Source: Coffea arabica
Lineage: Eukaryota; Streptophyta; Magnoliopsida; Gentianales; Rubiaceae
Direction of reading: 5' to 3'
DNA: 64,000 bases
Assembly: GCF_036785885.1 (NCBI RefSeq)
Contig: NC_092323.1
Span: 19,166,501-19,230,500 of the forward strand
The translations under genes and the position numbers were made by a program. Below are positions 47,501-58,995 of the stretch, in pieces; the stretch's first letter is position 1, and each line of letters starts with the position of its first letter. The notes under the pieces were generated by a model. That model ran no database searches. It saw only the letters and a program-made list of their open reading frames with translations, and was not told the origin of the DNA.

Positions 47501-48469
47501 CACAAGCTGGAGCAAACAAAGCCAAAGTAATTGGAAACACCTGTGGAAGCTCAACGTTAAGAATAAGGTGAAGATCTTCTTGTGAAAATGCCTAAATCAG
47601 GCCCTACCAGTAAGACAACTAATCACCAGCAAGACTAAGCAAGGTGATCCAATATGTAGAGTGTGTGGAGAGGACAGTAAGACAATAGAACATACACTGA
47701 TTAACTGCAGCTATGCCAAACAAGTGTGGAGGTTAGCACCAATCCAATAGGAAGGAATTCTAAACCAACAAGGATGCTTCTGGAGGTGGTGGACCAATGT
47801 TGCAGAAGCAAAATCAAGAAGAGAGGGCAATGAACACCTTTCCTTAACTGCCAATATCCTTTGGCAAATCTGGAAAAGCAGAAATGAGAAAGAATTCAAC
47901 GGAAAACAGCAACTCTCAATGAGAACAATTCAGAAAGCTCAGGAGGAGTGGCTGGAATTCAAGGAAGCTACAGAAAAGAACTAAAAATGAGTATAGAAGG
48001 AACAGGAACTCAGGAGACATTCTTACAGCAACATGAAGAGAATGAAGACTCAATGAGACTGAGGCTAGCTATAAAAAAGATGAAGGACAATCCCTAAATA
48101 GGAATAGGGATCACAGTTTCTGTGAACAGCCAAGAACATGTTTGAGGTTGGGCATTGCATGAGAGAAACACAGGAAATTAGCTAATTGATGAACTAGCAG
48201 CTGTCAAACTCCTAATGAGCAAAACTGTTGTGCAGGAGTAGGGGAAAATTGAGGTACAGATGGATAACAAACAAGTGTTCAACCGCATACTGCACAGCAA
48301 AACTCAGGATATGCGCTTGGCAACTTTGCTGGAGGATATCTATAGTTTGAAGTCTTTGTTTCACATGTGCTCCTTTTGTTTAGTAAGTAAAGATCATAAT
48401 CATATTAGCGATAGGATTAGCGCTTATGCGTTAAGCATCCTTCAAGATAAGGAACTTTGGTTTCCTTAG
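44520..48469 (+). pseudogene. LINE ORF2: endonuclease, reverse transcriptase, RNase H, broken
   Basis: Pieces appear in the correct order. The APE-type endonuclease gives LLAGDFNDIL near 44833 and HPWTWCNN and SDHSML in 44882-45481. The reverse transcriptase (45665-46357) gives VKLDMSKAYDRVEW and continues past a stop as DDPLSPYRFLL and FFADDSLIF, the catalytic FADD. The zinc-finger linker gives CRVCGEDSKTIEHTLINC near 47657. The C-terminal RNase H end is at 48260-48469. Stops interrupt it at 45479, 46355 and 46786, among others. No functional protein is possible. Confidence 0.88.
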
Positions 48470-48885
48470 TGTCATAGTGCACTGGTTGTATAGTGCTTAT
48501 CAAGCATTTACTTGATCTTGTAAAATTTAACTTAATCTATAAAATCACTTATCGTTTCGAAAAAAAAAATCTAATTTGCATATCGTTTCATCTTAAAATC
48601 GTCAATATCACTATTTAAAACCTAAAGGAGATGATGATCCAAATTCAAGATATTGGAACCAAGAGTACAAAATTAAAACTATTGGCCAACAACAATTTGA
48701 CTTTGACCATTAGTCATTGTTGATTTTCTATCAATTATCCTAAATATGCCTAAACTTTGAAACTCCGGGGATCAAATTTATTTTGGTCGAAACATTAGGG
48801 ACTAATTTAGCACTCAAGCCAAACATTATGGAGTAAAATTGCATTTCTTCCTTATTGAAACAATGAATCAATTTTCTATTAAAAC

Positions 48886-48956
48886 GTGGGAATCTGAGGG
48901 TATAGAACCTAGGACATCTTCATACTATGGCATCAACTTTAACCACTAGACCTACC
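48886..48956 (-). mobile_element. tRNA-like SINE head, minus strand
   Basis: On the minus strand TCTAGTGGTTAA (48950-48939) matches a tRNA A box. About 30 bases later GGTTCTATACCC (48909-48898) matches a B box. That spacing is normal for a pol III internal promoter. No cloverleaf closes well, so this is a tRNA-derived SINE or a decayed tRNA rather than a working tRNA gene. TTAAAAC occurs on both flanks as a possible short target duplication. Confidence 0.5.
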
Positions 48957-49292
48957 AGTATAATTAGTTAAAACTCTCTTACGTTTCAAAAGTTCTCTCT
49001 TTTTCCATCTAAAGTAAAAAAAATATTTATTGTTTATTTTCTAAAGTTTATTCTATTGACAAGTTTTTTTGTACAATCAACATTTATAATCTAGTCTCAA
49101 GTCATTCTTTTAGTTTTCCTAGTCAATAAAGTAGAGCAAATTAAGTTCACGATATTCAATAACACAACAGAAAATGTTGAAATCCAATTAGAGATAAGCT
49201 GCCTATGAGCATCATGGCACAAGTAAAAGGGAACAAGAAGGCAAGCCCCGCCATCTTCTGCATCAGGTTATTTCCAATTTTTCATCTAAAAT

Positions 49293-49396
49293 GACCATTT
49301 ATTGGACTAATGAGAAAAGAATAAATAACTTTTAATGTAATAGAGACCATTTATTGGACTAATGAGAAAAGAATAAATAACTTTTAATGTAATAGA
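49293..49396. repeat. 52-bp perfect tandem duplication
   Basis: GACCATTTATTGGACTAATG and the following 32 bases are repeated immediately at 49345 with no differences seen. Confidence 0.95.
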
Positions 49397-50885
49397 GATA
49401 AAGGAACTATTATTGATGTGGTCATCTTAAAACCCCGGATAAGATTTAAATTTATCTAAATTAAAAATAACAAAATGTATCAAATGAAGTTTCATCTTCA
49501 AAAGAAAAAACACAAAAGTATATATGTAACTATAAAAATCTATTAGTCAATGACTCTCTTCCATTAAATACAAAAATAAAAATAAAAGACTTACGTAATA
49601 GCTACACTAGATTCTAGAGTCATGGGAAAATGAACTAATGAAATAATAAGTAAAATCATTTTAGGACAAAAGTTGGATAGAAATTTAGAACATGCAAATC
49701 AATAGATTTATGGGATGGGATATCGAATTTGGATTAGCTATCGTTTTAATGGAATAAAACAATAGAATGATAGAATTTAGACAATAAGTGATGGAAGGTC
49801 AATGAGCTTTTAATTCGTTGGACTTTGGTTTTCTATGATGGGATTGGATAACTAAATTGTAATTGGGTTTATTTTTATATGAATGATTTTAGTTGACATG
49901 GTTGAATTTTCACTACCATGAGGCTCTGATTTTTGATTGAGATTGAGCTTTTTTTTTTCAATTAGCACTAGATTTATATACATAATACTGTTAGGGGGCA
50001 AACTTATCTTTTTGTTAGTGAAAAGCAATCAGTTAAAGATGTTTTGCCATTGGTGTGGGTTTAGTTTGGAATTGAGGTAAGCTCTTTCTATTATCTTTGA
50101 TTTGAAATTTTTTGAATGTGAAATTTAGGAAAACACTATTTGCTTCAGTTTTGCTTTAGATTTAGCTGCTAATTGGAAGTTAAATACTTAGAAGTCAATT
50201 TTATTGGTTTGGATTGGAATGATTTGACGAATAGGTTGAAATTATCATTAAGGCAACCAAATTAATATAATTTTTTTCTAACTTTGTTAATTATCCTACT
50301 ATAGCAAGGTGTGCTACAAAACTCTGCAATATTTTGAGTTGGCATTTAGATTTTGCATTAACTTTAATGAAAATCTTAACTATTGCCACTATTGTCTGTT
50401 TTTAATCTGAATATCTACATTTGCCAATGTTTGCTCTATTAAATTACGTAGTTGTACTTTTGTCAGCAAAATTAACCACAACTTTTGAAATTTTACGTAC
50501 TTCATGTTTAATAACATGGTACTACTTGTCACTTGCAAGTTTAGATAAGTTTTTTTTGCAGCATTTCATCGAACAATTTCAATGCATTCTTACCCATGTG
50601 TAAATACTTTTTGTTATCTATTTCATTACTTCTACTCTTTTTCATTTGTAGCTACTTACACTTCACACTAATTTTGGTGATAGCAAGTCTGAAACCTTCA
50701 CACTACTTAAAGTTGCCAAGGTTTATGCTCTCATGTCTAATGTGTGGGAATTTTAACCAATTATGCAATTTACTATAATTTTAATGGATAAGAATTTTCT
50801 TTAATCATATTCTAAATAACAATTTTTAGTAATTTCTTTTTTTGCGGTTTATAATTGGTATAGAGTACTCCTTTACTAGTACATT
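49397..50885. other. AT-rich intergenic DNA, no gene seen
   Basis: I see no terminal repeats, coding signal or tRNA-like boxes. Confidence 0.45.
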
Positions 50886-50984
50886 TTCTTCAATTCAACA
50901 AGGGGGTTATGTGAGTATTTTTAAATAATGAGAGGGGTTTCGTGTATAGTAGGCAAATTACAGGGGAGGTTACTGTAACCCAAA
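50886..50984. mobile_element. Solo right arm of a Mutator-type MITE (relic)
   Basis: GTTTCGTGTATAGTAGGCAA followed by CAGGGGAGGTTACTGTAACCC has the style of the right arms of the GGG...CCC MITEs (compare 58498). No matching left arm is nearby, so the element is truncated. Confidence 0.4.
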
Positions 50985-52331
50985 AAATTAGTAGATATTC
51001 ACAAATATTAGTATTAAAGTAATCAATCTATGCAAAATAAAGTGACTATTGCAATGTGCAAACTAAGTAAATTTACCAATCAAATGTACAAGAAAAACAA
51101 TATTATACAATTAAACAAGTGTCAGACTATAATATTTTTTTTTGATGATTTTGAGAATTGTGCTCAAAACTCAATCATCACCATTAAATTCAATGAACAT
51201 ACAATCCACACCAATCTATATCCTACAAGTATAAATCCACTAGTCCTTTGCTTAATTTTTTTATAGGGAAAAGATAGCAAACATTTCATTTACAAATAAA
51301 CATTACCAAGAATGAATCAACTAGTTGAGAAGCCTGAATAGATGAAATAGCCTTACCTCTTTTGTCTTGTTTGTTCTTCATCTTTTTGTTTGTGTCAGAA
51401 AATTTATGAATAGTGGCAACTTTGAGCATTTATTTTGAAAAAAAATTAGATGGTACATGCAATGACTGCAACTATTAAAGGAAGAATCAGATAGAGAATT
51501 GAGACAAAGGAGAAGAAGAGAAAGAGTAGAAATGAGAAGGATTTTAGGAAAGGAACAGAGAGGTAGAATATTATTCAGAAAAGGAGATTTACAATCAATC
51601 ATCAGCTTCTCTTTTTCCTACATTCAGCAGCTTATTTATACTATAGAATTATTCTTTCTCCTAACTACTACTGCTTGCTTGACAGTAACTGTCTAGTAAC
51701 TATCACTAATCATTAGTGCTAACGAAGTACTCCAGATGCTCCAACTAAAACTTGATCAATCATGACCTGATGATGATGATCATGGCCATACAGGGAGCAA
51801 CGGGGGAAGGGGGGCAATGCTTTTTATGATCTCTGGAAAGTTTTAATGATTTTCATTTAGATACCCCCTAGAATTCTAGAAAGGGGCCGCAAAACCTAAC
51901 TTTTGTCTTATGAACAATATTGACTTTTAGTTTTTAAACAATTTTAGGCTGCAATTTAGATAGTTGAGCCATAAAATTGAACTTATTAAATGTTTTAGTA
52001 TTATATTCACAAAATTTTATCTATTCTCAAATATCTCTTTATGGCTTGTAGATGAACATTTTTAACTAGTTGGATATTTCATGTGTGTACTTGAAATTAA
52101 GACTTGGGTATGGAAAAATAGTCTAAAATTTTGTAGTAAAACATGCTTACATTAATACATTATATGTTTTCCTTTTTTATTCTATTGTAAGATAATAAGG
52201 AATGAGAATATAATGCCATGAGTAGTTATGTTAATTTAATATAGTTTTCATGGATTTTGATCCATTATCAAGGATATAAGTTCTTTATTATGTTATGGAC
52301 TTAAACTTTATTATTGTTATGTTTAAAATTA
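50985..52331. other. AT-rich intergenic DNA, no gene seen
   Basis: Short open frames here are unconvincing. A TGATGATGATGATC stretch lies near 51770. Confidence 0.4.
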
Positions 52332-52470
52332 GGGTTAATATCAGAAACCTCCCCTGAGGTTTCTTCTACTAACACCTAGCACTCCCATGTTTTTGAAATC
52401 ACACATAGCACCCCTGAAATGACAACTTTGGTATCATTGTCAGCCCCTTTGTTGGAAAAGAGCAGTCAAA
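52332..52470. mobile_element. Solo left arm of a Mutator-type MITE (relic)
   Basis: AGGGTTAATATCAGAAACCTCCCCTGAGG closely matches the left arm of the MITE at 57530 (GGGATAATTTCAGAAACCTCCC). No right arm follows before the decayed copia LTR at about 52552. Confidence 0.55.
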
Positions 52471-53481
52471 AATGAATTCTAGGAGAGAGACTTTATTTTT
52501 ATTCCACTTTTACCCACAGCCCAAGATGATTAGTGAATTTTAGAAGATTTCTGTAAAGATTTTTAGGAAATATTTTATATATTTCTCACCATAGTTACAA
52601 TGATACAAGGCCTGTATGTACATGTATATGTATATATAGGTTTATAGTCAGGTAATAGACACTAAATCTAGACCACTATTCAAATGGTAACTATCATAAT
52701 CTATCATTATATAATCTCTATTTGATATATATTTAGGATTCAAAATATCAAAAAGGATATTTATAACAACTCACTCCAACATTCCTCCTTAAATTGGTGC
52801 AAAGATATCATACATGTCCTACTTGCCAAGTGGGTTATAGAAGTTATTAATCGGCAAACCTTTGCGAGTATTTCAATCAATTGATATTCAAATTTCACAA
52901 ACTGAAACTATATCACATTATTTTTAAGATTTTATTTAATAAAATGCCGATCAATCTTCACATGTTTAGTTCGGTCATGTTGAACTGGATTATGAGAAAT
53001 GTCAATGGCTGTTTTGTTATCACAAAACAAAACCATTTCGAAAATTGGAGCATGACTGATATCGATAAGCAGCTTCTAAAACTAAAGAAGTTCACAAAAC
53101 CTTTGGGCCATTCCTTTGAACTCAGCTTCTATGTTAGACAAAGCCACCACCTTTTATCTCTTACTTTCTATGTAACGCTTTCCATCCACAAAGATGAAGT
53201 AGCCAAGATTCAATCTCCAATTAGTAGGATCTCCTGCCTAATCGACATTTGTATAACCCTCAATATTGAGGTAATTGTTCTTTAAAAATAGAACTTCTTT
53301 CCCAAGTGAATGCCTCAAATTTGGAATTATCTGGATCATAGCTTCTATATGCCGATTACCACGGCAATGCATAAATTAGCTAGTAATGGTAACAACATAT
53401 GTAATATCAGGACAAGCACATGAAAAATAAATTAGCTTACTAACTAACTTCTGATATCTCTCTTTGTCAGTTGGCACTTGA

Positions 53482-53799
53482 TTAGGATATTTCCCCACTT
53501 TGTAGTTTTGGATTAATCGGCGTATCTGTTGATTTGCAATCTAGTAATTCTTTTTCAACTAGAAGATCAAGTACGTACTTTTGTTGAGGTAGAAAAATGC
53601 CTAGCTTCGATCTTGCCACTTTAATGCCTAAAAAATATTTTAGACTTCCTAAATTCTTCATTTCGAACATAACTGTTAATCTATCCTGTAACATAGAGGT
53701 CTCCTCTGCATCATTACCTATGATAATCATGCCCTCAATATAGATAACTGGTATTGTCACTTTTCCAAACCAATATTTCAATAATAAGGTGTGATTCAC
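53482..53799 (-). pseudogene. copia reverse transcriptase remnant
   Basis: The longest open piece of the decayed element. It has IEGMIIIGND in place of the YVDDIVITG catalytic box (both catalytic aspartates lost), then MKNLGSLKYFLGIKVARSK, the conserved copia RT C-terminal stretch. The corresponding stretch of the young element at about 32500 is similar but belongs to a different family. Confidence 0.85.
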
Positions 53800-55335
53800 A
53801 TTATTTTGTTGAAAACTATATTTTTCATAACCAAAGTAAATTGATCAAACCTAGCACATGGCCACTGTCTATATAATGCTCTCTACAATAGATAGAGAAT
53901 ATTTGCCTTTGAAGTTGTGGAACATCCATGTGCACCTGTTCCTTAAGATCACCATGTAGGAAGGCATTTTCTATATCGAACTAATGTAATGGCCAATCTC
54001 GATTAGCTATAAGAAACACTAGGACTCTAACAGTGTCCAATTTTGTCACTCGTAAGAAGGTTTCCTGATAATCAATACCAATGTTTGTGTGTATCCCTTT
54101 GCCTCAAGTCAAGCCTTATATCAATCAATTGATCCATCAATTTTATACTTGATTAAGAAAATTCATTTGCACCATGCAATCTTCTTTCTTCTGATAGTGA
54201 GACTAAAGTTTAAATATTATTCTTCGACAACACTGACATTTCATCTTCTATAGCTTGAATTCATTTTCGATCCACAAAAGCAGCTTGCACTTCATTTGCA
54301 ATGTCATCTGATGACACATTTTGTACAAAAACCTCTAGAGGTTCAGACAACTTGTAAGTTAACACATAATTAGCAATAGAATATTTGGACTATTTTATAG
54401 GAGCTTTTGGAGAATACTTGCCATGATTAGATCTATCTGGTAATACATATCTAATAGATATATTCAAATTTAGTAGTAAATACAGGTGCAGTAGAAGTAC
54501 TTATTTTCGGAATACACTTAGGAGAAGAATGATGAGGAAATTAGGACCAAGAATTATCTTAGTTACATCAACTTCTTTTTTATTTTCTTTAGAATATATA
54601 TGAGCATCCATTTTATGAAAACCATCAAGAGTATCATCAGCCCTAAGAGTTTTTTTATCCTCAATTATAGGCAAATTGGCCTAGTTACTTCAGTCATTGG
54701 CAAAATCAGCACCAATCATAGACAAATTGGTACTGGTCATATTTGCACCTGACTATTCCAATTCAGGCTAATTCTGCTCTTCTCTGTCCTTTATTTTCTT
54801 CTGAAGTGAAAAATTGGATACTGATGCAAAAAATGATTCCAACACCAAGAATGTAATGTCCATCATTTCATACATCTTCTTGGTGATAGAATCATGGCAT
54901 TGATGATCTTCTTATGCATAGTATACCCCAAGAAAACATATTGGACAGCAAAAGAATCTAATTTAATGCACTGATTTTTATACAAATAGATGAATGCCGT
55001 ACATCTATACACTCGTGGTGGAATCATTAGCACCAATGGTAGTTTAAAGTGTTTAGAGAGAACCTGTAGTGGAGTCTGAAAATACTTTTGAAGGCACTAT
55101 GTTCAACAAATGTAACATCATGGTGACCGCATCTATCCAATATTGGCGTAGAACAAGAGCATGAGCCGTTTTGAGTATGCGTTGATTTTCGTTCTCAACA
55201 TCTCCATTGTGTTGTGGAGTCTAGGTACAAAAAGCCTCATGTGAAAGACTTTTAGTCTTAAAAAAATCTTGAAGTGGCTAATTGTCATACTCACCACCAT
55301 TATTAGACTGTTGTATTCTAATTGTAGCTGAATTA

Positions 55336-55554
55336 GGCCCGTTTGGAAGGTGAGTTTTTTAAAAGTTTGTCTAAAACTTTACTGTAATGCACTGTAGAAG
55401 TTTTTTAAAATTTTTTTGAAAAGTGTAAATTTTTTAATATTTTGAAGTGTATAATTTAAGAATTTTAAAAAGTTTTTTGAGGTTACTGTAGCTAAAGTTT
55501 TTAAAAAACTTGTAGAAGACAAACTTGCCAAAAAACTTGAATTCCAAACAGGGC
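55336..55554. mobile_element. Small foldback MITE, 219 bp, in the integrase region of the decayed copia
   Basis: The left end GGCCCGTTTGGAAGG is mirrored by the right end TTCCAAACAGGGC. The arms fold back along most of the length (TTTTTTAAAAGTTTGTCT against AGACAAACTTGCCAAAAAAC). No clean target duplication survives. The end sequence is typical of common plant MITEs, but the superfamily cannot be settled. Confidence 0.75.
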
Positions 55555-57529
55555 TGTTTGAATCATTAATCGAAATAATTTAAAGACATCAAACATCTCA
55601 TTCTTATGTTTTAGCAAATAAAACCAAGTCATTATAGTACAATCTTCTACAAATGTAACAAACCAACGAATACCAGTGAATGAAGTAATTATAAGAGTCC
55701 TTAAACATCAAAATGTACCAAAGCAAAAGGAATAGTACTATTCACATTGATTTGGATAAGGGACTCTATGACTCTTAGCCAAGATATAAGTATCACATTT
55801 TAAATTGGTAGGACCGGAATTTGAAAATAAATCAGGAAAAAGGTGTTATATATACCTAAATGATGAATGCCCCAATCATTGATGCCATAACTAGATTTCT
55901 CGTTCCATTGCATTATAAGTGCTTTTCATCTGATTTACTCTAAGTGAAATCATCCATATAATATAAACTTCCTCTCATTTTCCTAGGATCCATGATCTCC
56001 TTGGTAAAAACATCATGAAATAAACAAAAAATTGGATACATTTGCTTCACAAAATGGAGATCAGCTATGATTTAGCTTATAAAAATTAACTTATTTCAAA
56101 GAGATGGGATTAGTAAAGTATCAATTAAAAAAAGATATGATGATAGAACAACATTTCTATTGACATTAGAAATCATCGATCTTCTAAACTGGGTAACACG
56201 AGAAATTATTTGGATCAAAAGTCATAATCAAAAGTCATATGGTTAGTAGCTCCTAATCAACGATCCAGTTACTATCATGTCAATTAGAATTATTATTACC
56301 TTGATTGTTACAAGCTAACGAGGATACATCAGCAATAGAGATAGAATGCATCTGAGTAATATTGCAGGCGGTGAAAAAGGACTTGGGTTGATATTAACAA
56401 TCCGATTGATATCGATAGTCACTACTGCTACTTTACCAACATCTCCATCTTCATTATTTGTGATTGATCGATCAAGGGTATCAATTTCTTACTTTGCGTT
56501 TCTTCCACCAATTTGGATATCCATACAGTTTGAAATAGGTGTCATAGGTATCTTTTTTATTCTTGCACTAGGTACATCCATCTCCTTCGGGTTGCACATT
56601 CATATGAGATAGCATAGTCGATCTTCTGAACTTCTTCAGAAGCCATAACTGCAATTGTTATATTGTCTCTTATAGTTAGCATCACTGATTGTCTATTATC
56701 CTCACGTTGAACAAAGGTATATGCCTACTGCACTATAGAAAACAGGTTCACTCACAACACATCACTATGAATCTTATTTAACCAGTTATCTAGTCTATAA
56801 AGAAAAGTGTATACTTTCTCTTCCCGTATGAAAGAGTAGTAGCTACTGATATTGGCAACACATTCTATTGGATTAGGCCGACGAAATCAATTATTCTCTA
56901 CAAACCTTAAAGGTCATTGTAATGCTTCTGAATTCATCTTCCAGTTTGTCTTATTCTGGTTAACTTTCTCTATAGATCATATACTTGGGCTTTATCAGGC
57001 CTATCGATATATGTTGTAGCAACCGAATCCCATACCGCTTTCACAGTTGGAAAACAGATAAAATTTGCCAATCAAGGATGGGTCCATGTTATTTATATGA
57101 TTAATTCTTCAGTCCTTCACTGTTGGAGTGTAGGATCTGTCCATAAAAGTTGTGAAAAATTCACCATTGATATGTCCAAATTTGTCTTTGCCTGTGATAT
57201 ACATCTAGATAATATGGGACCATAAGGTATGATTGGTGTCATTCAACTTAATGCAAATTTGAGCCACAGAAGAATCATTGCTAAGCTTAGGTCTCTAACT
57301 CTGGTCAAGACCTTCGTCATCCTCATGGCTGAGTTTTTTAGAATTGGGTCAATTTATCATTTCTCACTTTGCATAGTCTCAAATAATTCCGCCATGGATT
57401 CGAATTCAAGTTTTTCTATCAGAATTGTGTTTCGACTAGAAAATCTAAAATCCTTACTTTGATACCATGTTAAGAAGAAGAAGGAAAAGATAAGAAAAAC
57501 ATTTTCCATATTTCTCACCATAATTATTA

Positions 57530-58498
57530 GGGATAATTTCAGAAACCTCCCTTGAGGTTTTTGATACTTTCACTGAACTCCTCTGAGATTTTAAAAATTA
57601 CACTAACCTCCCTTGTCAGAAATTTGGACCCATTATTTACATAAGATATAGTGAAAGTACTACTTTGCCCTAAGATATTATGCATTATTACAAATAGATA
57701 TTTGACAAAAGAAGGTTAGGGCACTAAATGAATAAGATTAACTAATTAAACCAAAAAAAATGATTATTTCATCTCAAATTAGCAACCATAATTACAATAA
57801 AAAAATGGCATCAATTGCTATCCTAAGATGGCGCTATTTTGTGATTGATATCACTTGACAATTGTCAGGACATACAGCCTTATATAATCTATACAGATAG
57901 ATCTTATGAACAAGAGAAATAGAAGAATTTTCTGATTGACTTATTTTGTTGAAGCTTGTGTTCAGACAAAACTATTCATGCCTTTTGTTATTGATTTGTT
58001 GATTAAGACTTGTATGTTTTTTGCACCAATACTTTTAGTTTCACCTCATCAACTAAAATAAAAAGATTAATTTTTTTACCCAAATTTAGATGCTTATACT
58101 AATAATTTAATAGCATTATAGAGTTAGTTGTGCCTTTTATATGTAGTTGCAAATGACAAAAAATTATAGCCATTACAATTTGCACTAGCTATGTGCAGAG
58201 ACCATTGTTGCTTCAAGTTATAGTTGCTACATCTTTTTAAATTTTACATATATCCCTTGACTTTTATTAATTATTTTGTTCTTTACTAATACAACTTGAG
58301 GGCAATTAGAAAAGGTCATATATGGAAGAAAACTATCATTGTACTGCTCAAAATACTTTTTTAATAGTACTTTTTTCTAAATAGGACTGATTTGTTACCA
58401 AAACTTTAAGTTCAAGGGAAATTAGTATAATTTTTGAAATCTCATGGGAGGTCAATGAAAGTGTTAGAAACCACAGGGAAGGTTTATGAAATCATCCC
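57530..58498. mobile_element. Mutator-type MITE, 969 bp, inside a copia LTR
   Basis: Starts GGGATAATTTCAGAAACC and ends with the imperfect complement (GGTTTATGAAATCATCCC). The inverted arms are about 120 bp. It is flanked by a perfect 9-bp duplication TAATTATTA (57521-57529 and 58499-58507). Excising it rejoins the right LTR of the decayed copia element in register with the left LTR, confirming the insertion. No transposase. Confidence 0.9.
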
Positions 58499-58799
58499 TA
58501 ATTATTATGTTGTGAGGCTATATAGAGACTGATAAGATAGAATGAACCTAAATAATCATTCTAATAGTAACTGTCCTAAATATCTAATTTCTAATTGATA
58601 TACATTTAGAATTCAAAATATCAAAAATGATATTTACAAAAATTCACTTCAACATATATACATAATATTAGTGTCTACATTGCATCATATTGTCATCACT
58701 GGTAACAAGGACTCTTGATCCATACATATGGATACATATAATTCTAGATTTCTAATATCTGAAAATATATGTGTAATTAACATATAGACTAAGCAAACC

Positions 58800-58885
58800 G
58801 GGGGAAGAGATGAGTCATGTGGCTCGAGAGAGGGAATGTATGTGAGAGATTTCGGATTTGAGTCCTCACACTTGCACTAAAAAAA
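58800..58885 (+). mobile_element. tRNA-derived SINE, 86 bp, upstream of the ammonium transporter
   Basis: Starts GGGGGAAGAGATGAGTCATG, contains GATTTGAGTCC (B-box-like) and ends CTTGCACT plus an A-tail. It is flanked by a perfect 16-bp duplication, ATAGACTAAGCAAACC, at 58784-58799 and 58886-58901. It is only 110 bp before the chosen AMT start codon, so it lies in the leader or core promoter. Confidence 0.92.
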
Positions 58886-58995
58886 ATAGACTAAGCAAAC
58901 CAAAGTCTTGGTCTACTTCTCACATGAGCAAAACCAAATCTCGACTCTTTGGTTTTCCACCAAAACCACATTCCATCTCATCAATCCTTCCATCC

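Larger units (their letters stand above)
42269..48569 (+). mobile_element. Full-length but decayed L1-type LINE with target duplication
   Basis: The element spans 6.3 kb, from a 600-bp 5' region through ORF1 and ORF2 to a 3' A-tail at about 48560-48569. It is flanked by AATCTAATTTGCATAT at 42253-42268 and 48568-48583, a 14-16 bp target duplication (its first As merge with the tail). Both coding frames are broken by stops and frameshifts, so it is inactive. It inserted into the right arm of the foldback element. Its 3' end points away from SRT2. Confidence 0.95.
41021..48861. mobile_element. Long-TIR foldback element, about 1.4 kb, split by LINE and SINE
   Basis: The left arm (41021 to about 41430, excluding the SINE) and the right arm (48584-48861) are inverted copies over about 280 bp. 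Matching pairs include GTTTCAATAG with its complement at 48852-48861, ACTAAAATAAATTTGGTCCC with GGGGATCAAATTTATTTTGG, and AATATCTTGAATTTAGATTA with its complement near 48635. Taking out the 6.3-kb LINE and the SINE leaves about 1.4 kb with no coding sequence. No convincing target duplication is visible at its outer ends, so the superfamily is undetermined. It lies directly upstream of SRT2. Confidence 0.8.
52552..58654 (-). mobile_element. Decayed copia retrotransposon carrying two nested MITEs
   Basis: The left LTR (about 52552-52781) and the right LTR (57468-57529 plus 58508-58654) match over CATATTTCTCACCATA, ATTCAAAATATCAAAAA and the ends TG...CCAACA/TTCAACA. On the minus strand a tRNA-Met primer site complement (CTTTGATACCA, 57457-57467) adjoins the right LTR. 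The purine tract AAGGAGGAA adjoins the left one, fixing the orientation. The interior reads as broken gag-pol. The exact left end and target duplication are eroded. The LTRs are clearly diverged, so the element is old. Confidence 0.88.

Noticed and set aside
58858..58995. N-terminal extension of the AMT frame
   Set aside because: The upstream part reads through the SINE tail and has no ATG until 58924. The ATG at 58996 gives a family-like N-terminus.
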